DNA of 64,000 nt from Gonatopus flavifemur (GCA_018340375.1 JAFFJZ010000007.1:30559368-30623367), one strand, 5' to 3'. Shown: positions 33,424 through 44,774, counted from the first letter of the stretch. The notes: generated from the sequence alone by a model not told the origin. Translations and numbers: made by a program.

Positions 33424-33556
33424 ATCCTCAGCAAAAATCATTTCAGTTATTCTCTAGGCCTTGCAAGACCTTACGATGCCCTTGCGAGGGACTTTCAAGG
33501 CCTAGCAAGGCCTTGTAATAACCTAGAAAATCACTGGAGTCATTTCTGGCAAAGTT
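33424..33556. repeat. palindromic repeat, CTAGGCCTTG core
   Basis: CAGCAAAAATCATTTCAG...TCTAGGCCTTGCAAG is mirrored by CTAGCAAGGCCTTG...CTAGAAAATCACTGGAG then TCATTTCTGG. It is a foldback of about 130 bp with no coding content. Confidence 0.45.
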
Positions 33557-33610
33557 GTTTAGTGATTTCTGGTATATATTTGATTTTCAATAACCAAGAA
33601 TATTTCAGTA

Positions 33611-33815
33611 CACTGAGAGAAGAGTTTATTTGTACTGATGAATCTTGTTTTGGATACGGTGGAATAAATATTTATTACATACGAACATGACTCATTATCC
33701 TCAGATAAGGTTTATTGACATTGCAGTTAATGAGCCAAGTTTATGGGGAAAAAATATTCATTTCGCCGTATCCAAAGTAAGCTTTTTTAAATGCAAATAA
33801 ACTCTTCTCTCAGTG
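33611..33815. mobile_element. CACTGAGAGAAGAG MITE, perfect ends
   Basis: The ends CACTGAGAGAAGAGTTTATT and AATAAACTCTTCTCTCAGTG are perfectly inverted, with TA on both flanks. GGATACGG and CCGTATCC continue the arms. It is 205 bp. The intact ends suggest a recent insertion. Confidence 0.95.
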
Positions 33816-34108
33816 TACAATCACATTTTATCGACTAAATAATTTAGTTGAAATAACATTTTGATTCAATTGGAATATTTGGTTAACACAACGTCAAAAT
33901 ATTTATTTGTGAGGAGTGAAAGTTTCACTCAATCCAACTGAATTCAATTGACTGAACAAAATGCGTTGATTTGAATAAAAGTCTAGCTGTCTGATACATG
34001 AATGAATTATTTTGCTGCTGTCGCTAGCATTCAGTTACAGCAACTATGTGATTTTTCTCAGTGCATAATCTTTTTAGATTCCCCATGTTCCAAGTACTTA
34101 CTGGGTTA

Positions 34109-34425
34109 CACTGAGAAAAGTTTTCAGTTGCCACAATCAAGAATTCACTCAATTTTTCAGTGAAATACCACATGAAATATATTTTTATAGTTGCGGTAAC
34201 CAGAAATATGTTTTCATCCAGACTTCGAAAAATAATTGAGCAAACTAAATGTTCAACTGTATCCGTATAGTTGAAACAACTATATAAATTTAATCAACCC
34301 TTCAAAGTTGTAGCAACAAAATTTGATTGTCTGAATTCACCATATTTGATTCTGACTTTTACTGAAGAACAATAGTTGTCTATACTATATTTTTCTATTT
34401 GTAACTATAAAAAAATTCTCTCCCC
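34109..34425. mobile_element. CACTGAGAAAAGTTTTC element, worn right end
   Basis: The left end CACTGAGAAAAGTTTTCAG follows TA. The right arm reads AACTATAAAAAAATTCTCTC but lacks the final CAGTG. AGTTG.AGCAAC words recur through it, as in the other members between 32.9 and 35.6 kb. Confidence 0.55.
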
Positions 34426-34561
34426 TTCCTTGAGAAATTCTCTGTGACTCATCGACCGTTATCTCTTTTCATTCAGTCGAATTTATTCCCAGAGTGACTT
34501 TCGCTGAAGTACAACCGTGATTTTCCCTTGCACGGCGTTACCGCTGTGGGAAAAGGGTACT

Positions 34562-34650
34562 GAGACTCAGGGAATTGAACCCTCACGCGTGACGAGCCAT
34601 GGTGATTAGAAGTATGCGCGTTATCCGTTCAGCCATAACACGCCATGGGA
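34562..34650 (-). repeat. tRNA-derived SINE head, minus strand
   Basis: On the minus strand there is a box-A-like TGGCTGAACGGATAACGC, an ACTTCTAATC anticodon-like region resembling Arg-TCT tRNA, and a box-B-like GGGTTCAATTCCC. The cloverleaf has extra bases and the sequence continues into a non-tRNA body towards 34430. It is a SINE, not a working tRNA. Confidence 0.48.
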
Positions 34651-34678
34651 CTGTTGGAATCATTCTTCATATTTGGTA

Positions 34679-34999
34679 TACTCAGAAAAATGAATAAGGC
34701 AACATCGTTTCCACATAGTTATTTTTCTTTGGTTTATGGTGCCTCTAGAATCAGTTGAAGTGTATGATATTTTGCTACAACTTTTTTCGTAAAATACGGA
34801 TCCACTGGACGAAGTGATGCGATACCCGGCCAGGGACAACATTGAACAAAAAATTTGAGTTGCCACAACTGACATGATAGTTGTTGCGACAAAAAATTTG
34901 AGTTAGAATAACTAATACTCTTACGAGACAAAAACAATTTTTATTCGATGTGGTATTTCATTAAGTCTTCCGCCAGAGCAACTGAACAATTCTTTCAGT
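34679..34999. mobile_element. decayed CACTG-class element
   Basis: The left end (TACTCAGAAAAATG) is mutated. The right end is AATTCTTTCAGTG. AAAAAATTTGAGTT...AGTTGC words repeat in the middle. The borders are approximate. Confidence 0.4.
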
Positions 35000-35067
35000 G
35001 TGATTGAAAGTATATAATAACATAAAACATGATAATTAAGATTCGTTGATGGAACTTATGAGTTCTG

Positions 35068-35320
35068 CACTGTAGAATATAATTGTGGAATTTCCTTCCA
35101 AAAAATGGTGGCAGCAAAGTTTCTCCACAGATGGGGAATCATTCACCATAATTGAGTGGAGTTTTCCTTAATCCATAGAGGATTCAACACCTAAAAAACT
35201 AAATAATTCCTCTAAGTAGTGAAAAGTCCCATATTTTTGGTGGAAAAATAATTCCCCCAAGATGGGGGGACGGTATCTACCAACAATTTGAAGAAAAACT
35301 CCCCATATTTTTTTACAGTG
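35068..35320. mobile_element. CACTGTAGAATATA MITE
   Basis: Ends CACTGTAGAATATA and CATATTTTTTTACAGTG, with TG on both flanks. The interior repeats TGGGGA and TTTTCC motifs in both orientations. It belongs to the CACTGTAAAAA group. Confidence 0.75.
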
Positions 35321-35590
35321 TGGTTCTAAAAACCAAACAATTTGCTTTGAAAGTTTTTCATTTCATCAACTAAAATTTTTATTTTTCCTTACTGTAATGT
35401 ATTAGTTGATACAACTAACGGGTCAAAGTCACATATCTTCAGTGCCATTAATTAAAACGTATAACTAAATATTCTGTTGTTGTCGCAACTAATTATTTTA
35501 TGGACATGTGGCTTTATTTATAGCTCCTCGATCAAAAAAAAAGACAACTAAAATTTTTTCAGTTGTAGTGACTATTCACTTTTCTCAATG

Positions 35591-36360
35591 TACACGAACG
35601 CATGTTTGTAGGCTTAAGGTTATTCTTCCTCTCTTTGAGTTCAAAATACATTAGAAATGTTGAAATAACATGATAATGGTAAACTACCAAATATCCTCCA
35701 ATTGGACCCAAACATACTTCTTCCAACAATTTTGTACTTTCATTCCCCCGTCTCCAAGTTCTCTTTTTATACAGATATATTCCTCCTTGGATAGGTCCCA
35801 TGAATCTCGTACGAACAGAATTCACGAAGGGATGTGGAAGGTATTAGAATCGATAAATCCGCATTTTTCCTTTTATTTCATGCGAAGAGTATGTATATGT
35901 ATCACACAACTTTCAATAATGATTCCGTGTCAGTTACAAGTGAGGTGTATTCATGTACAATTCATATGCACATGCAAGCGGGAACCACATGTAGATACAT
36001 GCCGCTTAATTTAAATAATTCAACACATCGTATGTATATACCATCCTCACTCGAGCAACCACGTTTGCTTTACTATGCTAATTTTCGAACGTATGTACGT
36101 GGAGAAATCTTTTTTTCTTCTTTCTCTTCCGCCTCCAAGATATATACACACGCATACAAATGTTACTGTAATGTTATTCAAATGTTACTGAAAATGATAT
36201 TCATTTTCCAGCGGTTACGAAACTTACGTGGTTTCTTATATTCATGTGTGAGGAATAATACAATTTAATCACGGTAAAAAACACTCCAGATCATGGAATT
36301 TCTAGTTGAGGATGACGGATTCCTTTTTTTTTCTTATTTTCTCTTCAGTTATCAAATCCC
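35591..36360. other. no supported gene
   Basis: A transposon right end (TTTTCTCAATG) closes at 35590 without an identifiable left partner. Beyond it, overlapping plus-strand frames of 114 and 144 codons in two phases (35670-36268) have no domain and no splice support, so I treat them as chance frames. Confidence 0.45.
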
Positions 36361-36362
36361 TA

Positions 36363-36926
36363 TATACCGGGTATTTCAGAATTCACTGAGAAAATTTTAT
36401 ATACGTTATTCTGCAGTCAAAATGCAATAATTTTCCGTATTGAAAGTTTCTTTTACAGGTTTAGTTTTTGAGATATGAACATTTTCAAATTTTTTTTCAA
36501 ATTAAATCACTCAAAAGCATTGCGTAGTAAATACTTCAGCCTCACGCCATTCGGAAAGTTGGAAAGCGGTGGATCTGTAGAAAAAAAATTGAATCCTCCT
36601 AGCATTCTTTGCTTGGGAGCTATAATGATTTGAAGTTGCTGGATCCTGATTGGCTGGAAGCCCAAAAATTTCAAATCGCCATAATTTTTGATTGAAAAAT
36701 GATAGAATAGTTCAATTTTTTTCCAAAGATCGGCCGTTTTCCAACTGAGCCAATAGTGTCAGGTTCAAGTATGGAGAACACAATGCTCTTGAGTTATTTG
36801 AATTTCTGAAAAATCTAAAAATGCCTATATCTCCGAAACTAAGGATTGAAAAAAATTTTTCAATATGGGGAATTATTGCATTTTGATCGTAGAATAACAT
36901 CTGTGAAGTTTCAACGCCCGGTATAT
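36363..36926. mobile_element. TACCGGGTATTTCA element, arms of about 100 bp
   Basis: The ends TACCGGGTATTTCA and GAAGTTTCAACGCCCGGTA are inverted. The arms continue as GTTATTCT, AAAATGCAATAATT and GAGATATGAAC/GCCTATATCTC. The total is about 564 bp with no transposase. The superfamily is not assigned. Confidence 0.85.
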
Positions 36927-37953
36927 CGCAAAAGGTAAATTATTATATCCTCTCACGATGGATGACACAATTATCGATTTCGTACGCTATTCTTCACGAA
37001 CAAATATTCTTCTGACTGCAAGTCAAGAGTGTCAGTGTAACGCGATGTCAATGTCTTGTCGATTGAATTGTCGCAATGTCAATGTCTTGTCGGTATATTC
37101 TGTGCCATGGCATGGTGGAATTATTATCCCAATAATAGGTAACAGGTGTGTAGCTCTTAATGATAAGAAGGACGTTGGAGGGCTGCTCATTTTCTCCTTC
37201 AATTAACGGTCTTATGAAATGATGTCATTATCCTCACTCTATTTCATCTTCACTGAAATTGGGACAAGTTATTAGAGATTAATCTTCTTATATATAAATA
37301 CGTATCAAATATTATCTTTCTTTTTTCTCATCCTAAGATTGTAACTTCAGAGATCAACATATTGGCAGAAAACCTTAGCCTCCGAATTGTGCTATTTTCA
37401 ACGTAACATCGTGAACTTGAATATTTATTGACTGAAGCAATGAGAATTAATTCTATTACCAAAATGTAAAATATCTGAAAATTTTTGTCAGTTCAATCAT
37501 GGCCCTCCTTTAGGAATCTAAAATTGTAATTTCCCGTGTGGAAATTTTTCCAGGCTCATACCTGGGACAGGTTTATAATCCCTACTCAGAATGGTGCCCT
37601 GGTTAGTGCACCTGGATTGGCCCCAACTTGGGGTGTTAAGCTTTTCAATCTAGGCCCCGTAATGGTTCCCAAACTTGGCCCACATCAAGAATTCAACTTG
37701 GGCCAACTTAAGGAGTTCATGTTAGCATGTTTCAAATTTCATCCTGAGCTGGGCCCCAGGATATTCGGGTGATATTCCTCAGATAAAGGATAAATGAATT
37801 TGCTCCAGCAAAATGTTCTTTGAGAGTTAGCTTTTGATAGATCTATGCTTCATGTAAAGCTACCATTAAATCAAAAACAAATTAAAATTCCCATCCGCTC
37901 TTGTATGTGAATTTTCAGGAAGGTAATCAAAATATCCTTTCCAGTCAGCCAAA
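36927..37953. other. no gene; short repeats
   Basis: ATGTCAATGTCTTGTCG occurs twice, 31 bp apart, near 37046-37093. Positions 37536-37772 are GC-richer and look like a truncated relative of the GGGCCC-rich CCCAAG elements. No supported gene. Confidence 0.5.
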
Positions 37954-38281
37954 CCCAATCAGAAAAATTCGTAATGTGCCAATGTTGACAACAGGTGCAG
38001 TACAGTGCTAGTATTGGGTCTCCAACACTTGGTCAACACGTGCAGGATTAGTATTGGATACATAAAAATACAGTAATATGCCTGTACTGATAAACCAGTA
38101 CTGAAAACTTAATACCGGCCAGGTACTAACGCAGTACTGGCCCTGCACTGATTGCGAATAATGGCATCAGTACTCAATCTCCAGTACTGAAAAGCGTTAT
38201 CATTCCAGACAAATGCCAGTACCCTGCCAGTCTTGGCTAGTACTGGTGCAGTACTGCGCCTGTTGTAAATTTCTGGTTGGG
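37954..38281. mobile_element. CCCAATCAGAAA element with CAGTACTG array
   Basis: The ends CCCAATCAGAAA and TTTCTGGTTGGG are inverted, with AA on both flanks. The interior holds about ten CAGTACTG, CCAGTACTG or GTACTGG words plus CAACAGGTGCAGTAC/GTACTGCGCCTGTTG arms. Shorter pieces of the same wording occur at 13.9 and 42.8 kb. Confidence 0.85.
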
Positions 38282-38324
38282 AAGGCGTATCAAATTTTTG
38301 GAATTTTAATTTTGAGCTCTTAGG

Positions 38325-38648
38325 TTGTTTGAAATTCGTTTCAATTCTTATAACCTGGAAACTGAGAGCACTGGAAGAATAACTTTCAAAAACATAGAAA
38401 TCAAGATACGTTTTAATTCATTCAGTGTCAGAGATTTCCCTAGTAGAAATAAAAGACAATGCAATTTTGATCTGACAACATTGAGCATGCCCCGAATGTA
38501 CGTCAGCTTTGATTTGTACCCAAGAGGATACGAAAATTACAATCCGAAGTATTTGGTGAAAATCTTGTTGACTATTCTGAAATACTCTAGACACAATTCT
38601 ACCAACGTTAATATGAAGTATTCCGTTGTTGCATGTATAGGGTCATGA
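38325..38648 (+). CDS. unrecognised open frame, 107 codons
   Basis: The frame opens MFEIRFNSYNLETESTG and later reads MYVSFDLYPRGYENYNPKY. Composition is protein-like, but I recognise no family and see no promoter or splice signals. It may be a transposon or gene fragment. Confidence 0.2.
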   Translation: MFEIRFNSYNLETESTGRITFKNIEIKIRFNSFSVRDFPSRNKRQCNFDLTTLSMPRMYVSFDLYPRGYENYNPKYLVKILLTILKYSRHNSTNVNMKYSVVACIGS

Positions 38649-38746
38649 CACCAAAAAAAGTATTTTTTGTCCATCACCTCCTCGCAATGTTCAAAGAAAA
38701 CTGAACGAAAAAAAAACTGTCGATACACAAAATAATGAAATAAAAT

Positions 38747-38895
38747 TTGAACCAGACAGGATTTTGACCCGGATCTGACAGGTTCTGTTTGGCTCTGACT
38801 GGCAGTTCCATGAGTGTTCAAACTGATGTACAAACCAAACAATGTCAGATAGATTTGTCAGGTTTGGGTCAAAATGTTGTCCGGTTCTGTCAGAT
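38747..38895. mobile_element. short foldback MITE, TTTTGACCC arms
   Basis: GAACCAGACAGGATTTTGAC...GATCTGACAGG...GTTTGG is mirrored by CCAAAC...CTGTC-GGTTTGGGTCAAAATG...CGGTTCTGTCAG. It is a palindrome of about 149 bp. Confidence 0.6.
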
Positions 38896-39935
38896 ATTTT
38901 TAATAGGTGAAACAATGATAGTCAACCCAGGATCTCTATACGGTGTGGCTGGACATGCTCAAATTACAATACTTGGGCTAGACAATGGAGGGTGGGTGGG
39001 AATCTCTTATATTGAATGCCCAAGTTATACCCTTACGGGGCCCGGACCTACTTTAGATTGCTCAGGATTGATTTCCACACGAGTTGTGGAATATCATTGA
39101 AATCTGAATCGTTTATAGACACGAATTCATCATGGAATCCAGGGAACAAAGATTTCATGACCTCTTATTGACTCAATATTTCACTTAAGAAGTATATATA
39201 TTCCATTGAAATAAGTTGATTCTACAACATAGATGTTAGTTATCCGTAGGCTTTTATGCAATGATACTTGAGGTTCAAAAAACGATTCAAATTTCGAAGG
39301 CATATTTGTGGAACAATATCCTTTCCGAGTTCGATTATTCAATCACTCTGAAAGTATTATGGTATGCTCTTCAGGTCTATAAAATAACAGAATACGTTCA
39401 TATCATATTCGAAGTATTCAAATATCATTTGAATTCAAATGGATATATTGGGTGAAAAAAGTCGACATGTCCCCTTCCAGACGGTTCATTTATGATAAAG
39501 GGGACGCTGACTTTTTCCCCACTGTACATTCCTTGTAGAACTATGTCAAATATTATCATGATTATTATTACAATAAGAAGCATCTCGATATTGTAGCTTG
39601 AAAGTTTCGGTTTTTTGATATAAGACGAACGTAGCAGGAAACACCAAAGTGAAACTCCGATACATAATACCACTCAGAAATCACAAGAGTAACAGCATTC
39701 CTTCTCCTCGACGGAAAATACAAGAAACAGATACTCCGAAATAGATTTGTATTATTCGCTTGGGTAATAAAATGTATTGTGCAAAATGGATCCAAAGAAT
39801 GAAAATAATAGAGAATTTTGATTCACCGATGCATAAACGAAGGAGGTTGATGGTGCAGATTCTTTCGACGTACTTCAAATCATTGGAGGAATCTCTAATG
39901 AAGATGTTATACCATCTTTTTTGGCTGAGAGAAAC
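38896..39935. other. no gene seen
   Basis: A GC-richer patch at 38930-39080 resembles the GGGCCC-rich repeats. The remainder is AT-rich and unremarkable. Confidence 0.5.
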
Positions 39936-40088
39936 TTTTCTGACTTTTCATATGAAATTTTATGGAGGAGTATCATTTTTCATGCATTTTCATGTGAATT
40001 TTGATACATTTTGCAGTAAATTTCATGAATTTATGATTGAACTTCATTTTAATTACGAGGTTCAGAATTTTTATATTCATCTGAGATA

Positions 40089-41385
40089 TTGGGAGTACAA
40101 ATTAGTTCGGTCCGGTTTGAGAAGATGACTCTCGCTCTCATGAATTTTTCATAGTCACAACCGATTTCAATTGTTCCAGAGAGTTTAGACACCTGTGAAT
40201 AATATTCAGTTGATATCACTCCGAGTTCCTTCTAGAATCCCGATTTTTACTCAGTGAAGTATGTCAAATTTTGTTTTAACTAAGCAGCATTTGCGGGAGC
40301 TGCTAGTTTCCTGTTTCAAGCAGAAAAAAGTGCAGCTGAAGTCCATCGAATGCTTGTGGAAGTTTATGGTGACAATGCTCCAACTGATAAATCATGTAGG
40401 GAATGGTTTCGACGTTTTAAGAATGGCGATTTCAGTGTCGAAGACAAGCCTCGCTCAGGACAACCACAAAAATTCGAAAACGAGGAATTGGAGGCTTTAC
40501 TCGACGAAGATCCGAGTCAAACGCAACAGGAGCTTGCAGAATCATTAGGAGTTACGCAACAAGCAGTTTCCGTACGATTACAATCCATGGGCGTGATTCA
40601 AAAGCAAGGCAATTGGGTGCCTTATGACTTAAACCCTAGGAACATTGAACGGTGATTTTTCACTTGCGAGCAGCTGATTCAAAGATAACGAAGAAAGGGG
40701 TCCTTATATCGGATTGTGACAGGAGATGAGAAATGGATATTCTACGATAACCCCAAGAAAAGAAAATACTATGCTATGCCCGGACAATCGTTGCCATCGA
40801 CTTCAACATCGACACCAAAGAGGAATATTCATGGTTCAAAGATCTGCTGTGTATCTGATGGGACCAAAAGGGTGTTATATACTATGGGTTGCTGAAACCT
40901 GGTGAATTATTACGGGTGATCGGTACAGGCTACAATTGACTCGTTTGAGTCGTGCGTTACGAGACAAACGTCCGGAATACAAGGAAAGACATGACAAAGT
41001 TATTCTTTTACACGATAACGCTCGGCCTCATGTCGCAAAAGTAGTGAAAAATTATCTGGAAACGTTGGCGGGGGATATTCTAACGCCCCCGTCGTACTCG
41101 CCGGACATTACTCCTTCTGATTACTGGTTATTCCGACAGATGCAGCACGATTTGGCAGGCCACCGGTTCACTTCGTTCGAAGAAATCTAAAATTGGCTCT
41201 TAACTTGGATCACCTCGAAAGACGAGACGTTTTTCCGTAACGGGATTCGAAAATTACCCGAAAGATGGGAAAAAGTGATAGCCAGCGATGGACAATACTT
41301 CGATTAATTTGATAATTCATGTTCTTCTGAAATAAACGCATCTTTCACTGATAAAAAAACGGGCCGAATTAATTTGTACTCCCAA
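40089..41385 (+). mobile_element. full-length mariner element
   Basis: Terminal repeats TTGGGAGTACAAATTAGTTC and GAATTAATTTGTACTCCCAA match with one mismatch over 22 bp. The length is about 1.3 kb, normal for mariner. TA precedes the left end. The right flank reads CA where TA is expected, a single change. It sits inside the older MITE at 39936-41414. Confidence 0.96.
40261..41307 (+). pseudogene. mariner transposase, nearly complete but frameshifted
   Basis: Starts MSNFVLTKQHLRELL. After an early frameshift it continues RMLVEVYGDNAPTDKSC (first helix-turn-helix), EELEALLDEDPSQTQQEL and LGVTQQAVSVRLQSMG (second helix-turn-helix), then WVPYDL. After a stop it reads VTGDEKWIFYDNPKRKKYY with the first Asp, LLHDNARPHVAKVV with the second, and YSPDITPSDYWLF with the third, spaced 34 residues apart (DD34D). 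The C-terminus WEKVIASDGQYFD is present. Several frameshifts and an in-frame TAA (after FTSFEEI) disable it. It is the youngest-looking mariner in the window, since its ends are nearly perfect. Confidence 0.96.
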
Positions 41386-41729
41386 CATGAAATTTCCGAC
41401 TATTTTTCACAGTGTACCAGACGTCTTCTGTGTATCAGTATTCTTCCATGAATTGTCTATCCTTTCCATATTTGTATCAATATTACGTTGTGCACTTTGT
41501 ACTCCAGCGCGCCCGCCGGAAAGTTCAAAATTCGTTCCAATGAAAGATTCAAACTTCAGCAACATAGATTCCCACATTGTAACATAACAATCGGTTCCAC
41601 ATGCATCAACCCTCCAGAAGGCATGTTTTATTCTCCTACGCTATTGACCATCTGGGTCTCTGTACAATTGAAAATTTTACCAATGAGTCCAAGACTTTTT
41701 CTTATCGAACCTATTCTTTTATGTTTCAG

Positions 41730-42045
41730 GTACGTGTGTGAAAATGACTACATATTTTTTTCTCCAGTTTCGAAAAAGTGAGTATAATCATTCCATCTCC
41801 ACTTTACTTCCGTCTTACAGTTGAAATGTGATTGACCAGTAACACGTCTAAATCTCTGAATACAGTGCACATCCATACTGGTTGCATGGATAGACTGACA
41901 ATGAAGAGAAGGCAGTCCCTTGATACAGGGGTTCAAGGTTAACTGTTACTCTCACTTGTTTTTTTTTTCAGTTAGGAATACTAAGAAGTTATCAATGACA
42001 AAAATACAAAAAGAAGCCCTAGGGGAACTCTCAGTGATTCAATGA
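41730..42045 (+). CDS. candidate two-exon 3' end
   Basis: ATGTTTCAG precedes 41730, and AAAAA followed by GTGAGT ends a 48-nt segment at 41777. A very strong acceptor (a T run then CAG at 41971) begins a second segment. Joined, one phase stays open: TCVKMTTYFFLQFRK, then an Ile codon, then RNTKKLSMTKIQKEA, ending at a stop at 42043-42045. No domain is recognised. The joined frame is short, so chance is a real alternative. Confidence 0.22.
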
Positions 42046-43062
42046 GTCAATTCATTCGTGATCATCCTGGTAGAAATATATCTACGCCCAATTATGCCAA
42101 AGAGTACAGCAAAACTATGCCGAAAACGACGCCTTAGTACGCGGTTTCGGACACTTCTGTAGAAGGGCGTGTAAAACTACGATAATTCATGTCGAACAAG
42201 AACTACGTATGGTCAAGTCAAATACAATATACCTGCGCCTATCGCAGTATTGTGTTGGTTAAAAATTCTCGAACTCATAAAAATCTGAAGTGTTTGAACA
42301 GAGAGAAAGAATTGTTAAATATTGGAGAATTTAATGAGTCTGAATTATACAAATTATATCTACGTCAACCCCACAGAGACACGTGGATTATCTCCGCAAA
42401 GATAAATGGGAGGAATAAGAGAGAACAGAATAGTTTTCAGGATTTGACTTGACACAATGAATATGGGGTGATAGTGTTGAAATATTATACTTCCTCTTCA
42501 AGAGGGATTTTTGTATGGATGGAGGAAATTACATTCTATCGTAAGATCATACCTATACGATTAGAACATGGAACTAATAGGATTAGGTTTGTAGACCAAT
42601 AGTCTATCAAACATTCTTTTTCCGATACGTGACATCGCAATCGCCTGTACAGTACTGTTACCGATGGGGTACGTCGCTTCCACGTAGAATTCAGATGCAG
42701 AACTAATGAATGAATGGTGGATCGATGCAAAAACGACGTAGAGGTGACAGAGACATGTCCGGCCTCGATTTTCAAGCGAATATTTGTCCACCGCCTCCAT
42801 TTTACTTGCCCATGTGGAAATGAAAACACGGACCAATACTGGTTTAGTACTGCTGCCATCATGTAACATAAGAGCCACTGTAGATTAACAACTGGATAGT
42901 ACTAAGGTGGGTCGGAAAACCCTTTTTTTTCTGATCGGAACACAATAGTGCGGGAAAGTTGCCTTGAGATATCAATATGAACCACCAAAAACCCCAGCTC
43001 GATCAGACAACATGTTCCGTTTCAAACCTGAGTTTGAATTTTCGATTTTTTAACCGAAGATA
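42046..43062. other. no supported gene
   Basis: CCTGGTAGAAATATATC near 42070 resembles one end of the CCCTGGTAG element. About 55 bp at 42790-42860 is shared with 13908-13965. AAGGTGGGTCGGAAAACC at 42905 resembles one end of the AGGTGG family. None is complete. Confidence 0.45.
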
Positions 43063-43328
43063 CACGGAGAAAAAGGTATCTTAAAAAGTACCATAATTTA
43101 TGGATTTTCTGCGCTGGTCTGACCCAGTCTAAATATTTACCTGAAAAAACCTCTAAAAGTACCATAATGTCTTGGACTTTTATACGGAAGGTACCATACT
43201 TATTTCAAAAAGTCCAAGGAATTATGGTACTTTTAGAGATTCATGCAAGTGAATATTCCGACTCGGGTCAGACCAGCGCTGAAAATCCATAAATTATGGT
43301 ATTTTTCAAGATATCTGTTTTCTCAGTG
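43063..43328. mobile_element. 266-bp CACGG/CACTG MITE, copy B
   Basis: Reverse-oriented twin of 1934-2199, identical in length, with TA on both flanks. By eye the differences are GACCGAGTC to GACCCAGTC, CCAAGAAATT to CCAAGGAATT and TTTATAGATT to TTTAGAGATT (copy A on the minus strand first). Confidence 0.95.
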
Positions 43329-44565
43329 TACCTAAATGTGAGGTCAATCGCAATTCATTTTATATTAATTTAGAAATTTCAAGATCAATGTTGTTCCTTT
43401 GAATCACTTAGAATATACTCTTTTGTGTCAATAATTAACTGAAACAAAGAATTTTTACTAAAGATTCATTCAATTATTATTGATGTAACAACGGAAATTC
43501 AGGTGACCATGTTCACAGTTCGGAGCGAATAATGGTTATGAGATTTGCCAATTAGTCCTGACGTTTCAAGTATCTGAAAAGGTGATTTGAGTTATTGATT
43601 GCTCATTCTTTGGACTGTGAAATACACTCAGAGTGGGCACTTGTACGTCATAACTGACACCCTACCTTATAAAATTGTCTACTCAAATCTCTAGATCTAA
43701 CTTTTTTTCCCGGATGTAGCGTTCCAAGCGATCCAAGCGGCAGATAACTCCTCGATGACTGATTCGTTGCTGATCAGTTCTCACGGTTAGTTTCTGAGCA
43801 ATTGGAGTGTTACATCCTCGACAGTCATTAATGAATCCTCTTTATCAGTCCCAGAAAATTGAAGCACGGAAACCGGTCAGTATCTTATCAGCAACTGAAG
43901 ACAATTTCTACCAGGAAAAAGGAATTTATTTTTGAAATTTCATTACCTTGATAGGAATCATGCAGAAAACACACATGGATAATGGTTTGTTTACATTGCT
44001 AGCTTGATTCATGAATATCTTCACAAATAACATTCTCCTCATACTTGTATGATGAGAGGACAGAGATGAAAGGAATACTTTAGAGGAGGCCATTATCCGG
44101 GCAACGTAAGAAACTTGTATGAACTGTCTTAGAACATCTCATTAGTTCATTCGAATGTATGTAAGATTCATGCCAGAGAATCTCCGTACATAATTCATAG
44201 TACTGAAGTGAAACAGTTCTTGACATGAAATTAGCGCATCATTTGATGTATGATTGGTTAAAACTATCATTTTCAACGGTACAGTTTATACAACTCAATT
44301 ATTTCGAAATATTCTCTCCTTTATTTATTGAGATCGAAACTGTAGCATATCAATCATTTAGTCACTCGAAACCGGGTTTAATGCCATTCGGGGTGTATTT
44401 TATAATTCATTTCCATCGAATGTCAAACAACGTGTCTCCAATTTCCGTAGTTCCAGGAAAAAATCCTCTTGTTTTCATTCTACTCAACTTTGAATACCTT
44501 CAGGGGAGAAGGAATTGGCTGTGACAGCGAAATCTAATTGTGCTGGAGCAGCGGATGTCTTAGCG
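43329..44565. other. no gene seen
   Basis: AT-rich sequence, with no terminal repeats or exon signals that I can support. Confidence 0.5.
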
Positions 44566-44774
44566 CACGGAGAAAACTGGTAAAGTAAAATATGAACGGA
44601 CCAAACATTGAGTCACTACAATCAATCGCATCGTTATTCTAACTGAACGCATCGTTCGTTTAATTAAGCGTATCGTAATTTCGATTGTGCCCTTGAGTTA
44701 TTTTGATTGCGCAGTTTGGTCTGTCTATATTTTACTATTCGCTTAGTAATTATCACTATTCCTTTTTCTCTGCG
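44566..44774. mobile_element. CACGGAGAAAACTGG MITE
   Basis: The left end is CACGGAGAAAACTGGTAAAG then TAAAATATGAACGGACCAAAC. The right arm is GTTTGGTCTGTCTATATTTTA...CCTTTTTCTCTGCG. The arms match after a small insertion in the right one. The interior carries ATCGCATCG/TGATTGCG words. Confidence 0.65.

Larger units (their letters stand above)
32896..34063. mobile_element. composite CACTG element with inserts
   Basis: The left end is CACTGAGAGAAATCGC then TTAGTTGC. The right end read inward is CACTGAGAAAAATCAC then ATAGTTGC. CA flanks both ends. It contains the palindrome at 33424-33556 and the MITE at 33611-33815. An alternative is that the left arm closes near 33110 (TTTCTCAGCA) as a separate short element. 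Confidence 0.45.
39936..41414. mobile_element. CACTGTRAAAAA MITE, second copy, invaded by a mariner
   Basis: Read on the minus strand, 41414-41387 begins CACTGTGAAAAATAGTCGG then AAATTTCATG. It resumes beyond the mariner at 40087 with AGATGAATATAAAAATTC, following the same order as the complete copy at 28355-28627. The distal end is missing near 39935. Confidence 0.75.

Noticed and set aside
35670..36268. Overlapping open frames of 114 and 144 codons on the plus strand
   Set aside because: Two phases open over the same bases, no domain, no splice signals, low-complexity residues. Best explained by chance.
42583..42740. Minus-strand frame with SEFYVEATYPIGNSTVQ, faintly like an MFS transporter segment
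   Set aside because: One short match from memory, no donor in phase and a stop soon after. Too weak to call.
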